Source: Bacteroidota bacterium
GTDB taxonomy: Bacteria; Bacteroidota; Bacteroidia; Palsa-965
Length of the DNA: 64,000 nt
Direction: 5' to 3'
Assembly: GCA_016194975.1 (NCBI GenBank)
Contig: JACQAM010000018.1
Location: forward strand, 1 to 64,000
Part shown: positions 1-7,636 of the stretch, piece after piece
How positions within the stretch are numbered: the first letter of the stretch is position 1
Layout of the letters: each line of letters opens with the position of its first letter
The notes under the pieces: model-generated
Seen by the model: the letters and a program-made list of their open reading frames with translations, nothing else
Told to the model about the DNA's origin: nothing
The model's database searches: none
Made by a program: the position numbers and the translations under genes

Positions 1-2152
1 CTTTTGCGTTTTCCCAATCGGAAGTTTTGAATAAGCCATCAGCGGCTGCAAGTGCATCTTTGTATTTTTTATCAATGTCGGCCAATGCATTTGCATCACA
101 TTTTGCGATCTGGTCTTTCGGATACTGCACATCACTCTTCACCGCGCTTGCCTGCTGGTAAATTGTTTTCGCTCCAGCCCAATCGCTCGCTTTGAATTTT
201 TCATCCGCCTGCGCGATCAGGTCGTTGTATTTTTTATCGACGCCGGCTTTCGCAAGATTCGCATCACAAATTTTTATCTGGTCTTTTGGATATTGTTCCG
301 TTGCCTTCATCGCGCTTGCCTGCGTGTACAAAGTTTTTGCTCCGGCCCAATCGTTTGCTTTGAATTTGTCATCGGCCTGCGCAATAAGATCGTTGTAAGG
401 TTTGTCTTTCGCCGCCTGAATATTTTTATCGCAGATCGCAATCTGGTCTTTCGGATACTGTACATCACTCTTCACCGCACTCGCCTGCTGGTAAATTGTT
501 TTCGCTCCCGCCCAATCGCTCGCTTTAAATTTTGTGTCGGCTTGCGCGATCAGGTCGTTGTATTTTTTATCAAGGCCCTCTTTAGCAAGATTCGCATCGC
601 AAAGTTTTATCTGATCCTTTGGATATTGTTCCGCTGTCTTTAGCCCCGACGCTTCCAAATATTTTGCTTTCGCACCGGCCCAATCCGAAGTTTTAAATAA
701 TGCATCAGCAGCGGCTATCGCATCATTGTATTTTTTATCGAGATCAACTTTTGCCAATGCCGCATCGCACAACTTCATCTGGTCTTTCGGATACTGCTCC
801 GTATTTTTCAGATCACTCGCCTGCTGGTAAATTGTTTTTGCTCCGGCCCAATCGCTCGCTTTGAATTTTGCGTCGGCCTGCGCAATTAGATCATTGTATT
901 TTTTATCGGCTCCTGCTTTCGCAATGTTCGCATCACACAATGCGATCTGGTCTTTCGGATATTGCTCTGCAGGTTTAATTCCTGACGCTTCGGTGTATTT
1001 TGTTTTGGCGCCTGTCCAATCGGAAGATTTGAAAAGTGCATCAGCAGCAGCGATCGCATCGTTGTATTTTTTGTCAATGACCGATTTATTTATTTCTGCA
1101 TCACATTTTGCGATCTGGTCTTTCGGGTATTGTTCCGTACTCCTCATTACCGACGCCTGTTGATAAATTCCTTTAGCGCCGGTAAAATCTGTCGCTGCAA
1201 ATTTTGCATCGGCCTGAGAAATGAGATCATCGTATTTTTTCTTATCGGCTAGTTTGCCAAGTTCCACATCACATTTCGCGATCTGGTCTTTCGGGTATTG
1301 CTCAGCAGGTTTCATTCCCGAAGCTTCCTGGTATTTTGTTTTCGCTCCGGTAAAATCACCGGACTTGAACAAAGCATCGGCGGCTGCAATCGCATCATCA
1401 TATTTTTTCTTGTCAGCACCCTGCTTGTTCAATTCATCATCGCATTTCGCGATCTGGTCTTTCGGATATTGTTCAGTAGCAATAATTCCGAGCGCTTCAT
1501 TGTAAGTTGCTTTTGCGCCCTCCCAGTCTTTTGCAGAGAAAGCTTTATCAGCTCGTGCAATTGCATCATCATATAATTTCTGTCTCTTCTTCGCTTCGTC
1601 GGCAAGGCGTTTGAGATTATCAATGCAGGCCTGCACTTTTGCGAGATAAACTTTATCGTAATCAAAATCGTCCACATCAGGTGCAGGATTATAAACTATT
1701 CTCGCTATGGGCTGATCGAGACAGGAATAATCCAATCCGGGATACATTTTGAAAAGCTCAATCTCCACATCATACTCACCAAACGCGCCTTCTGTTCTCA
1801 CTTGGGGAACATTGTAAGTATTGATCTCAATTTTTTTTGTGATATAGCCCGATTTTGTGATCGTCAGGATGTAATCGCTGTTCGGTGGTGTATCTACTTT
1901 GAATTTTCCATTAGAGGAAATAGTTGGTGAAGCGACGAGTGTTGATCCCGCATAAACATTTACAACGGCTCCGACAAGTGCTACATCTTTTCCTTTTACT
2001 TCATCAAATTCTGTAACGTGTCCCACAAAAGTCAAATGCCAGTCCACTGCTTCGGGCGGTGGCGCCTGCGCGTGAAGAAAACCCGGCAGAATCGCCAGTG
2101 AGAAAAAAATAATGAAGCGTGCAAGGACGCTACCCGGGCCGGTTCCCTTCAT
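1..2152 (-). CDS. Secreted tandem-repeat (TPR-like) protein with N-terminal carboxypeptidase-regulatory-like domain, partial
   Basis: The reading frame is open from an ATG at 2152 to the left edge, so the C-terminus is missing. A signal peptide (KGTGPGSVLARF then a hydrophobic stretch ending FLHAQA) is followed by a beta-sandwich segment (about residues 35-120; VNVYAG, GKFKVDTPP, KSGYITKKIEI) like the carboxypeptidase-regulatory-like domains of Bacteroidota surface proteins. From about residue 195 onward it is made of repeats of about 56 residues with the core YDDAIAAADALFKSGDFTGA and EQYPKDQIAKC. Nine copies of YPKDQI-type motif are visible, spaced 165-171 bp. The unit looks like a modified TPR/helical hairpin with A-W/F and A-K positions. 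A secreted or periplasmic scaffold is inferred; the exact function is unknown. The next gene upstream carries the same repeat. Confidence 0.85.
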   Translation of the reverse strand, partial: MKGTGPGSVLARFIIFFSLAILPGFLHAQAPPPEAVDWHLTFVGHVTEFDEVKGKDVALVGAVVNVYAGSTLVASPTISSNGKFKVDTPPNSDYILTITKSGYITKKIEINTYNVPQVRTEGAFGEYDVEIELFKMYPGLDYSCLDQPIARIVYNPAPDVDDFDYDKVYLAKVQACIDNLKRLADEAKKRQKLYDDAIARADKAFSAKDWEGAKATYNEALGIIATEQYPKDQIAKCDDELNKQGADKKKYDDAIAAADALFKSGDFTGAKTKYQEASGMKPAEQYPKDQIAKCDVELGKLADKKKYDDLISQADAKFAATDFTGAKGIYQQASVMRSTEQYPKDQIAKCDAEINKSVIDKKYNDAIAAADALFKSSDWTGAKTKYTEASGIKPAEQYPKDQIALCDANIAKAGADKKYNDLIAQADAKFKASDWAGAKTIYQQASDLKNTEQYPKDQMKLCDAALAKVDLDKKYNDAIAAADALFKTSDWAGAKAKYLEASGLKTAEQYPKDQIKLCDANLAKEGLDKKYNDLIAQADTKFKASDWAGAKTIYQQASAVKSDVQYPKDQIAICDKNIQAAKDKPYNDLIAQADDKFKANDWAGAKTLYTQASAMKATEQYPKDQIKICDANLAKAGVDKKYNDLIAQADEKFKASDWAGAKTIYQQASAVKSDVQYPKDQIAKCDANALADIDKKYKDALAAADGLFKTSDWENAK
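20..1576 (-). repeat. Tandem array of about 168-bp coding repeats
   Basis: The plus-strand phrase tggtct(t)tcgga recurs with its first base at about 111, 279, 444, 612, 780, 948, 1116, 1284 and 1455, so the period is 168 bp with two one-codon variations (165 and 171). Period is a multiple of three, the frame is kept, and each unit encodes one 56-residue repeat. Copies are diverged but several stretches are near-identical, consistent with recent duplication. The array continues beyond the left edge. Confidence 0.9.
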
Positions 2153-2270
2153 GTGCGGAAATAGAGGTGTTTTTAAGCGCTTCAAATATCGTTGAAAAAT
2201 CCTGATTTACCCAATAGTGATTTCAACAGGGTATGCAACTTAAACAGGCATTTTCTGTGCCAGAATTAGA

Positions 2271-2306
2271 ACCGAGAACTGAGAAAGGAGAACTGAGAGT
2301 TAAGAG
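2271..2306. repeat. Short phrase repeat 'gaactgagaa' in intergenic gap
   Basis: The gap 2153-2339 between two minus-strand genes holds a run of the word GAACTGAGA (gaaccgagaactgagaaaggagaactgagagt). The same word is seen as cagaactcagaact at about 18450-18470 in another gap. It looks like one of the small dispersed intergenic repeat families of this genome. No gene is seen here. Confidence 0.5.
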
Positions 2307-2339
2307 ATGCCCTTTAGAAAGAACGGAAGGTGCCATCGG

Positions 2340-2999
2340 CTAATCTTGTTTAGTGCGGGGGTAGCCCATTTTACTTTCGCACATTCCCATCTGATCTTTA
2401 GGATACTTTTCATTGGGAAAAACAGAATGTGCCAGTTGATAATAACGAAGTGCATTTTCCCAATCGGAAGAGGTATAACATTCATCGCCTTGCTTAATGA
2501 AGTAATTATATTCTTCTTTATGATTTTTTGCACTGGTCTCCGGAACTTCTGCCAATTTATCATTGCAGAATTTTATCATGACTTTCGGATAAGGATCGGC
2601 GTTCGCTTCAAAATCATCTTGTTGGTAATATTTTTTTGCCGCTTCCCAGTTTTTCGTCTTGAAACAGGAATCGCCCTTATTTAAATTAGAACGATAATTA
2701 TTGGCTGCATTCGCCATTTCTGTCGAGTCAGCAACAACTTTTTCACAATAGGCAATTTTGTCCATTGGATATTTTTCACCGGGTTTTAACTGGTGCGCCT
2801 GTTGGTAATAATATATTGCGGTATTCCAATTGTAATTGGCAAATGCATCATCAGCTTTTTTTATGAGGTCATTATAATTTTCGGGAATAACCTGACTTTT
2901 TTTTGTGGTGTCAGGAAATAAAACAAAATGATTTCCGGCAAATGATTTTTCTCCGAAAGCAAAAACAAGAGTGAAAAACAACAGAAAAACCTTTCTCAT
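2340..2999 (-). CDS. Secreted protein with three-to-four YPKDQ-type TPR-like repeats
   Basis: 219 residues. A signal peptide (MRKVFLLFFTLVFAFG, cleavage near SFA) precedes repeats of the pattern YNxLIKKADDAF..W..A.YYYQQAHQLKPGEKYPMDKI, with further copies ending ADPYPKVMI and PNEKYPKDQM. The repeat matches the unit of the large protein encoded just downstream on the same strand, so the two are paralogous and probably one functional unit in the periplasm or on the surface. No catalytic motif is visible. Start is the ATG at 2999, which gives a clean signal peptide. It could be called a TPR-like protein; the specific partner is unknown. Confidence 0.85.
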   Translation of the reverse strand: MRKVFLLFFTLVFAFGEKSFAGNHFVLFPDTTKKSQVIPENYNDLIKKADDAFANYNWNTAIYYYQQAHQLKPGEKYPMDKIAYCEKVVADSTEMANAANNYRSNLNKGDSCFKTKNWEAAKKYYQQDDFEANADPYPKVMIKFCNDKLAEVPETSAKNHKEEYNYFIKQGDECYTSSDWENALRYYQLAHSVFPNEKYPKDQMGMCESKMGYPRTKQD

Positions 3000-3059
3000 C
3001 AGAATCTCATTTACATCATTACTTTTACCGTGAATTATTTCTGAAAGTTAATTCATTCC

Positions 3060-4199
3060 ATGCAAACGCAGCTCAGTTTCTGGGAAAAGGACCGTTATTA
3101 TTCCAGCATCGACATCGTGATCGCCGGCAGCGGAATTGTGGGATTGAATTCGGCGTTGTACCTGAAGAAAAAAAATCCTTCGCTGAATATTCTTGTGGCA
3201 GAACGGGGCGCGCTTCCGTCGGGAGCCAGTACAAAAAATGCCGGGTTTGCCTGCTTCGGAAGTCCGAGTGAACTCATTGACGATCTTGCGCGCATGCCCG
3301 AAGAAGACGTTTTTTCATTGGTAGAAAAAAGATTTCTTGGTTTGCAGCGGCTTAGAGAAAATATCGGCGATGAGGCGATGCGCTTCGAGAATTTTGGCGG
3401 CTATGAAGTTTTTACGAATGATGAAACCTACAAAGAATGCGAGGATCATCTTACTTATTTCAATTCGCGCCTGAAAAAAATTACTGCTCAGGAAAAGTCA
3501 TTTCTTATTGCCGACGAGAAGATCCGCGAATTTGGTTTGGGAAATGTAAAACACCTGATCCGGATTCCGGCCGAAGGACAGATAGACACCGGGAGAATGA
3601 TGGAAGCGCTCATTGCAAAAGTAAAATCTCTGGGCGTGAAGATCATCAACGGGATCGGGATAAAAAGATTTGAGACGGATGAGAAAGGGGTTCTGCTCCA
3701 CACCGATCAGGAATATGATATCCGCGCAAAACGATTTCTCATTTGTGTGAATGGTTTTGCGAAAAAACTTTTACCGGCAGAAGATGTGGAGCCCGCGCGT
3801 GCGCAGGTGCTTATCACGCATCCCGTGCACGGACTGAAACTAAAAGGAACTTTTCATTACGACAAGGGCTATTATTATTTCCGCAATGTGAATGACCGCG
3901 TACTTTTCGGCGGAGGAAGAAATCTCGATTTCACAGGAGAAAATACGACCGATCACGCACTCACTGCTCAAATTCAGAATCGCCTCGATGAAGTTTTAAA
4001 AACAATGATCCTTCCCGGAATTGATTTTAAAGTGGACCTGCGCTGGTCGGGAACAATGGGTATAGGCGCGAAAAAAAATCCGATTGTGAAAAAAATTTCC
4101 GATCACGTGTATTGCGCGGTGCGCATGGGCGGAATGGGCGTTGCGCTCGGAAGTCTTACCGGCGAAGAAGCGGCGGATCTTGTGCTGAAAGAAATGTGA
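3060..4199 (+). CDS. FAD-dependent oxidoreductase, DAO/glycine oxidase family
   Basis: 379 residues, normal for the DAO family. An N-terminal dinucleotide-binding motif IVIAGSGIVGLNSALYL (about residues 18-35) is followed by the family pattern SGASTKNAGFACFGSP, in which the FAD contacts lie. The C-terminus has GTMGIGAKKNPIV and VRMGGMGVALGSLTGEEAA, the usual second FAD motif. No signal peptide is present, so it is cytoplasmic. The likely reaction is oxidative deamination or demethylation of an amino acid or small amine, but the substrate cannot be read from the sequence. A near-consensus -7 box (TACTTTTA, 3020-3027) lies upstream. Confidence 0.9.
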   Translation: MQTQLSFWEKDRYYSSIDIVIAGSGIVGLNSALYLKKKNPSLNILVAERGALPSGASTKNAGFACFGSPSELIDDLARMPEEDVFSLVEKRFLGLQRLRENIGDEAMRFENFGGYEVFTNDETYKECEDHLTYFNSRLKKITAQEKSFLIADEKIREFGLGNVKHLIRIPAEGQIDTGRMMEALIAKVKSLGVKIINGIGIKRFETDEKGVLLHTDQEYDIRAKRFLICVNGFAKKLLPAEDVEPARAQVLITHPVHGLKLKGTFHYDKGYYYFRNVNDRVLFGGGRNLDFTGENTTDHALTAQIQNRLDEVLKTMILPGIDFKVDLRWSGTMGIGAKKNPIVKKISDHVYCAVRMGGMGVALGSLTGEEAADLVLKEM

Positions 4200-4236
4200 T
4201 TTGATATTCAATGATTCGAAAATTCACAGGGAGCTT

Positions 4237-4782
4237 TTATTCCATTCGAATCATTTCATTTTCCTCAAAAGGTTCGGGTTGTTTTTCGGGTTCAGTAATT
4301 ATTTCCAGGTAATTTTCAGTTCCTTTTAATTTGTAATCGGCATGGAAGGCAAATGCAAACGGAATGAAATAGTGTTCTTTTTTTCCCGGCGCGGCTTTAA
4401 ATCCCATTGAGAAATAACGGCCGGATTGTAAACTTATACCTCGCTTTATTTCCATGAAAAACAATTTCAGGTAATGTTGCGCTGTATCTTTTTCCCAGGT
4501 GATGTTGCTGAAGTTCGAACTGTCATCGACATCGAACGAAACAATTAATTTCCCCTGTATACCATTTTCCTTTAACATCAGCGGATACTGAATATTTTTT
4601 GAAAACGTTTTGACGATCGTGTCCTCTACTTTCATCCATTTATGTAAACGATACGAGGAAATTTTCAGCGTCGTATCTGCTTTCAGCTTTCCATCATTCC
4701 TGTAAAAAAACGAATTGGTTTCAGTGGCCAATGAAAAACCGGAAAGGAGAAGAATGATAAAAGCCGCATAAATGGATCGCAT
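4237..4782 (-). CDS. Secreted protein with TonB C-terminal-like domain
   Basis: 181 residues with a signal peptide (MRSIYAAFIILLLSGFSLA). The segment NIQYPLMLKENGIQGKLIVSFDVDDSSNFSNI (about 63-95; YP, GIQGK, VSF.VD) resembles the C-terminal domain of TonB-like proteins common in Bacteroidota, here without the usual transmembrane anchor and proline-rich spacer. The domain is therefore secreted on its own, possibly as a periplasmic adaptor. The C-terminal acidic tail (EPEKQPEPFEENE) is unremarkable. A perfect TAnnTTTG box lies on this strand at 4836-4843. Assignment of the domain is by pattern only. Confidence 0.7.
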   Translation of the reverse strand: MRSIYAAFIILLLSGFSLATETNSFFYRNDGKLKADTTLKISSYRLHKWMKVEDTIVKTFSKNIQYPLMLKENGIQGKLIVSFDVDDSSNFSNITWEKDTAQHYLKLFFMEIKRGISLQSGRYFSMGFKAAPGKKEHYFIPFAFAFHADYKLKGTENYLEIITEPEKQPEPFEENEMIRME

Positions 4783-4835
4783 ACAATAGGAACGCGGCGG
4801 ATTTTATTTTTCCATACTTCTCAGCACTCATTTTT

Positions 4836-4843
4836 CAAAGATA
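4836..4843 (-). promoter_or_regulatory. -7 promoter box TATCTTTG for the 4782 gene
   Basis: Plus-strand CAAAGATA reads TATCTTTG on the minus strand, a perfect match to the Bacteroidota TAnnTTTG box. It lies about 54 bp upstream of the ATG at 4782. No clear -33 TTG partner is seen. Confidence 0.6.
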
Positions 4844-4866
4844 TTTTAGTAACTTTAGTGTTACCA

Positions 4867-6033
4867 ATGAAGATTTTCCGAGCCGCCATTCTTTTTCTTT
4901 TAGCGATGTTATGCATGCATGCAAGTGCATACGCTCGTGATCCGCGCGTGAAAACAGGATTGGGAAAAGGAACAGGAATCGGCGACGGAGCCAATGATAA
5001 TACAGTAAAACTTCCGATCGGGCTTCCATGCGAGATCACTGACGCGAATGAAAATTCAGGCGGTGGCGATGCAGTTTCTTCGCAACCTTCCAACATTGTG
5101 GTCACTTTCGATATGCCTGCAGAGATAGGGCCGGAAGCAATTCACCAGACGCGTGCAGCCCTCGATGAAGCTGATGATATGAATGCGGCGTATGTTCTGA
5201 TTCGCATTAACAGTGTTTCCGGGACGATGAATTCTGCGCAGGACATCAAGAATGAGCTAATGGAATTCGACCGGCCGGTTCTTGTTTATGTGAATGACCA
5301 GGCAATACCTGCGGCGAAACTCATTTCTACTGCCGGCGACAGTATTTACAAGAATCGGAAAAATAATATTCAACCGAAAAATAAAATTTCCATTCCAAAA
5401 GATATTGCAGCCACGCATCGCCACTACTCCAATGAAAAAAACGAGAACACTGTTGCCGGAAACTTCATTTCAAATTCTTCCGTCAATGCGAATTCTTCTT
5501 CAGAAGAAATGAATGCTTTTGCTAATGTTTCTTTACAGCATTTCAAAGTGGTGGAATTTCACGAAGGATTTTCCGGTAAACTCGTTGACTGGTGCCTCGA
5601 TCCTTTCGTCAGCTTTTTTCTCATTGCAGGGTTGTCTTTCGGATTGGCGTGGCAGAAAAGAAGTTTCTTCCCCGGCCCTTCCACTTTTTTCTGCATGGTT
5701 ATCATCCCGCTTCTTTTTGTTCCGCTCATTTCCAGCGGGCTTGCAAACTGGCAGGAGACTGTGATCTTTTCATTGCTGCTACTGCTTATCACTATTTTAC
5801 CAATGAAAAAACGGCCGACAAGATTTTCTCTGTTATTGCTTCTTTCAGTAGCTATCCTGTTCTGTCGCACCGGGAGCATGATCAATATAGATCTCCCTTT
5901 ACTGCTCATCAATGCGTTTCCTGTTTTTGTTGCGGTATTTGCCGGATGGAAATTTTTCGATCTTCTTAAAGGCCGCGCTCCTCTATCCGGCACACTTAAA
6001 AAATTGCGATTGAAATTTTCTGTTGTACGCTGA
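4867..6033 (+). CDS. NfeD-like membrane protein with degenerate ClpP-type serine protease domain
   Basis: 388 residues from the ATG at 4867 (an upstream GTG at 4858 is less likely because a -7-like box TAACTTTA ends at 4857). After a signal peptide (MKIFRAAILFLLAMLCMHASA), residues about 75-170 follow the ClpP-fold of NfeD long forms (IVVTFDMPAEIGPEAIHQT; RPVLVYVNDQAIPAAKLI; AGDSIY). In NfeD proteases the position here occupied by proline (about residue 148, QAIPAA) is the catalytic serine of A-S-A-G. The GG pair of the oxyanion region is also replaced (NSVSGT). A long polar linker leads to four or five membrane segments as in NfeD. The C-terminal OB-fold is absent. Predicted: an inactive membrane pseudoprotease. 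Confidence 0.75.
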   Translation: MKIFRAAILFLLAMLCMHASAYARDPRVKTGLGKGTGIGDGANDNTVKLPIGLPCEITDANENSGGGDAVSSQPSNIVVTFDMPAEIGPEAIHQTRAALDEADDMNAAYVLIRINSVSGTMNSAQDIKNELMEFDRPVLVYVNDQAIPAAKLISTAGDSIYKNRKNNIQPKNKISIPKDIAATHRHYSNEKNENTVAGNFISNSSVNANSSSEEMNAFANVSLQHFKVVEFHEGFSGKLVDWCLDPFVSFFLIAGLSFGLAWQKRSFFPGPSTFFCMVIIPLLFVPLISSGLANWQETVIFSLLLLLITILPMKKRPTRFSLLLLLSVAILFCRTGSMINIDLPLLLINAFPVFVAVFAGWKFFDLLKGRAPLSGTLKKLRLKFSVVR

Positions 6034-6034
6034 T

Positions 6035-6700
6035 TCAGTTTTTGAACCCGATCAATATCCTGTTCGGTGAATTGCCAAGATTTATTTCTTCCACTTTATT
6101 TGCCGGGAAAACTTTTCCGAACAGATCGGCCAGTTCATCCCCCCCACTCCTGTTCTCGCGCGGCATTACATTGAAAATAATTTTTCCATTCGAATTCAGA
6201 GCGCTTTTCAGAGCGAGAAGAAATTTATCTGTCCTGCATTCTTCCGGAACTATCCCTTCCACAAAAACATCGACACAAATGAGATCGAATTTTTCAGCAA
6301 CGGTTTGAATGAATTCTTCCGCGCGCGCATACACAAGCTGAAGCCCTGGGAAATTTTTCATCCCGAAAAATTCTTCTGCTATGCGGATCACTTCTTCATC
6401 GGCTTCTACCCCGGTGATCTTCAAATCTATTTTCATTTCATTCCTTACAATGGAAGCAATACTTCCGGCGCCGAATCCGAGAATGAGCATGTTGTGTGGC
6501 GGATCCTCTTTTACACGCGCCTGTTTCATTGCAAACTGAAAAACGGTGTGAAGATTTCCGAATGAATAATTCACATGCCCTGCGTTCAATACTTTTTGCC
6601 CGTTCTCGAATACTACGTCCAATCGCGGGGAAATTTTTCCTTTGACCGTAACAATAGTTTGCGGCCAGAAGAAGCTCATCATTTTTTTCAGAGCAACCAT
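6035..6700 (-). CDS. Spermidine synthase-like SAM-binding methyltransferase
   Basis: 221 residues from the ATG at 6700; a longer form from 6805 would overlap the upstream gene by over 100 bp. The Rossmann motif NMLILGFGAGSIASIV, acidic ribose contact GVEADEE, and DLICVDVFVEG correspond to the spermidine/spermine synthase-like fold. Homologues of this short form in Bacteroidota are usually called spermidine synthase or fused-MFS-type SAM-binding proteins, and the polyamine specificity is doubtful. It overlaps the upstream membrane protein by 13 bp, so the two are probably co-transcribed. It converges on the NfeD-like gene with a single base between stops. Confidence 0.8.
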   Translation of the reverse strand: MVALKKMMSFFWPQTIVTVKGKISPRLDVVFENGQKVLNAGHVNYSFGNLHTVFQFAMKQARVKEDPPHNMLILGFGAGSIASIVRNEMKIDLKITGVEADEEVIRIAEEFFGMKNFPGLQLVYARAEEFIQTVAEKFDLICVDVFVEGIVPEECRTDKFLLALKSALNSNGKIIFNVMPRENRSGGDELADLFGKVFPANKVEEINLGNSPNRILIGFKN

Positions 6701-7023
6701 AATGTTTCTGATCCTCCCTGTTGAGCGAAGAATTGTACGAGCGCGAAGAAAAATGCGCCGATCCCTCCCAGCACATTCAGGTAAAGAAAAGACATGAATA
6801 GGCAACCGAGATTACTTCCTGATGGGCGCGATTTTTTGAAAAGTTGCAACGCCATCCATCCGAGAATGACCGATGCCGCAGCAAGCAGAAGATGAAGAAC
6901 TACTTTCTGTGTCCCTGAAAATCCGTGATGGAACCATACGAATGCATTGTAAAACCAACGAATGACGATGGAAAAAATAAAAAAATAAACTGCGCTTACC
7001 CGCGTGGACTCGCCTTGGCTCAT
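6688..7023 (-). CDS. Small membrane protein, unknown function
   Basis: 111 residues from the ATG at 7023. The upstream TTG at 7041 lies inside a perfect -7 box (7039-7046), so it cannot be the start. Three or four hydrophobic segments are visible (VYFFIFSIVIRWFYNAFVWF, VVLHLLLAAASVILGWMALQLF, FLYLNVLGGIGAFFFALVQFF). No family is recognised. It is the first gene of an apparent two-gene unit with the methyltransferase-like gene. Confidence 0.75.
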   Translation of the reverse strand: MSQGESTRVSAVYFFIFSIVIRWFYNAFVWFHHGFSGTQKVVLHLLLAAASVILGWMALQLFKKSRPSGSNLGCLFMSFLYLNVLGGIGAFFFALVQFFAQQGGSETLWLL

Positions 7024-7038
7024 TGGAAAAAGTGAATG

Positions 7039-7046
7039 CAAAAGTA
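7039..7046 (-). promoter_or_regulatory. -7 promoter box TACTTTTG for the 7023 gene
   Basis: Plus-strand CAAAAGTA reads TACTTTTG on the minus strand. It ends 15 bases before the ATG at 7023, which fits a short leader and decides the start codon. Confidence 0.65.
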
Positions 7047-7117
7047 CGACCTATTCGGTGTAAAAGAAATTGAATTCATTTTGATCCTATCGGGATTTGG
7101 AAATTTTGTAACGCAGC

Positions 7118-7182
7118 TTTGAGTCTTAGCGCCTTTATGGCATCCTGTTTTTTCGCCACCAGGGCACAATGACACAAAGAAA
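7118..7182. repeat. Dispersed inverted repeat, 'cttagcgcc / ggcacaaag' family
   Basis: Within the 7024-7198 gap, an arm reading CTTAGCGCCTTTATGGC is followed after a short A/T-rich spacer by GCCACCAGGGCACAATGACACAAAG, its imperfect inverse. Further copies are at 10109-10163, 29491-29541 and 56666-56727. A half-site ATCGGGAT of the CCCGAT palindrome family lies just before it (about 7089-7095). Confidence 0.65.
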
Positions 7183-7198
7183 AACAAATGGAATTAAG

Positions 7199-7636
7199 CT
7201 ATCTGCCGCCACAATTGAAATAAATCCTGTCGAGAATTTTTCCCTGGTCATTGAGTTCCGCCTGCACAATTCCCTTCCCGCTTTTCTTTCTGAATTTTTC
7301 GAGACAGATCCTGCATTGCGTGATCATTTTTTTTCCGGACGGCGTGATCATGATCCTGAACTGCCTCTTATCACTTTTCACTTCCGAACGTTGGGCGAAT
7401 TTTTTCTTCTCGAGAATATCCACGATACGTGTCACCGACGCCGGATCTTTTGCCGTTCCCTGCGCGATCATCCTCTGGCTGGGCGCATCATGTTCTGCAA
7501 TGAACGAAAGAATGATCCACTGATCGACGGAGATATCGAGTTTTTTTTCGCGGAAAGATCCCTGCAAAGAACCCCTTGCCTGGCGCAACGTACGTTCGAG
7601 CAGGTAAAGAAGTGAAGAAGAGCGTGCGTGTTTCAT
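7199..7636 (-). CDS. MarR-family winged-helix transcriptional regulator
   Basis: 145 residues, typical for MarR. The DNA-binding core is visible as QRMIAQGTAKDPASVTRIVDIL (recognition helix) and the wing SEVKSDKRQFRIMITPSG. N- and C-terminal helices would form the dimer interface. It overlaps the upstream symporter gene by four bases (ATGA at 7633-7636), so the two are translationally coupled. It probably controls that symporter or its solute pathway. The ligand is unknown. Confidence 0.9.
   Translation of the reverse strand: MKHARSSSLLYLLERTLRQARGSLQGSFREKKLDISVDQWIILSFIAEHDAPSQRMIAQGTAKDPASVTRIVDILEKKKFAQRSEVKSDKRQFRIMITPSGKKMITQCRICLEKFRKKSGKGIVQAELNDQGKILDRIYFNCGGR

Noticed and set aside
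20-1576. Regular repeats at the left edge as a CRISPR array
   Set aside because: The period is 168 bp, the whole unit is coding in one frame and there are no unique spacers.
6701-6805. 35-codon N-terminal extension of the methyltransferase-like gene
   Set aside because: It overlaps the upstream membrane protein by over 100 bp and is rich in arginine with no family match.
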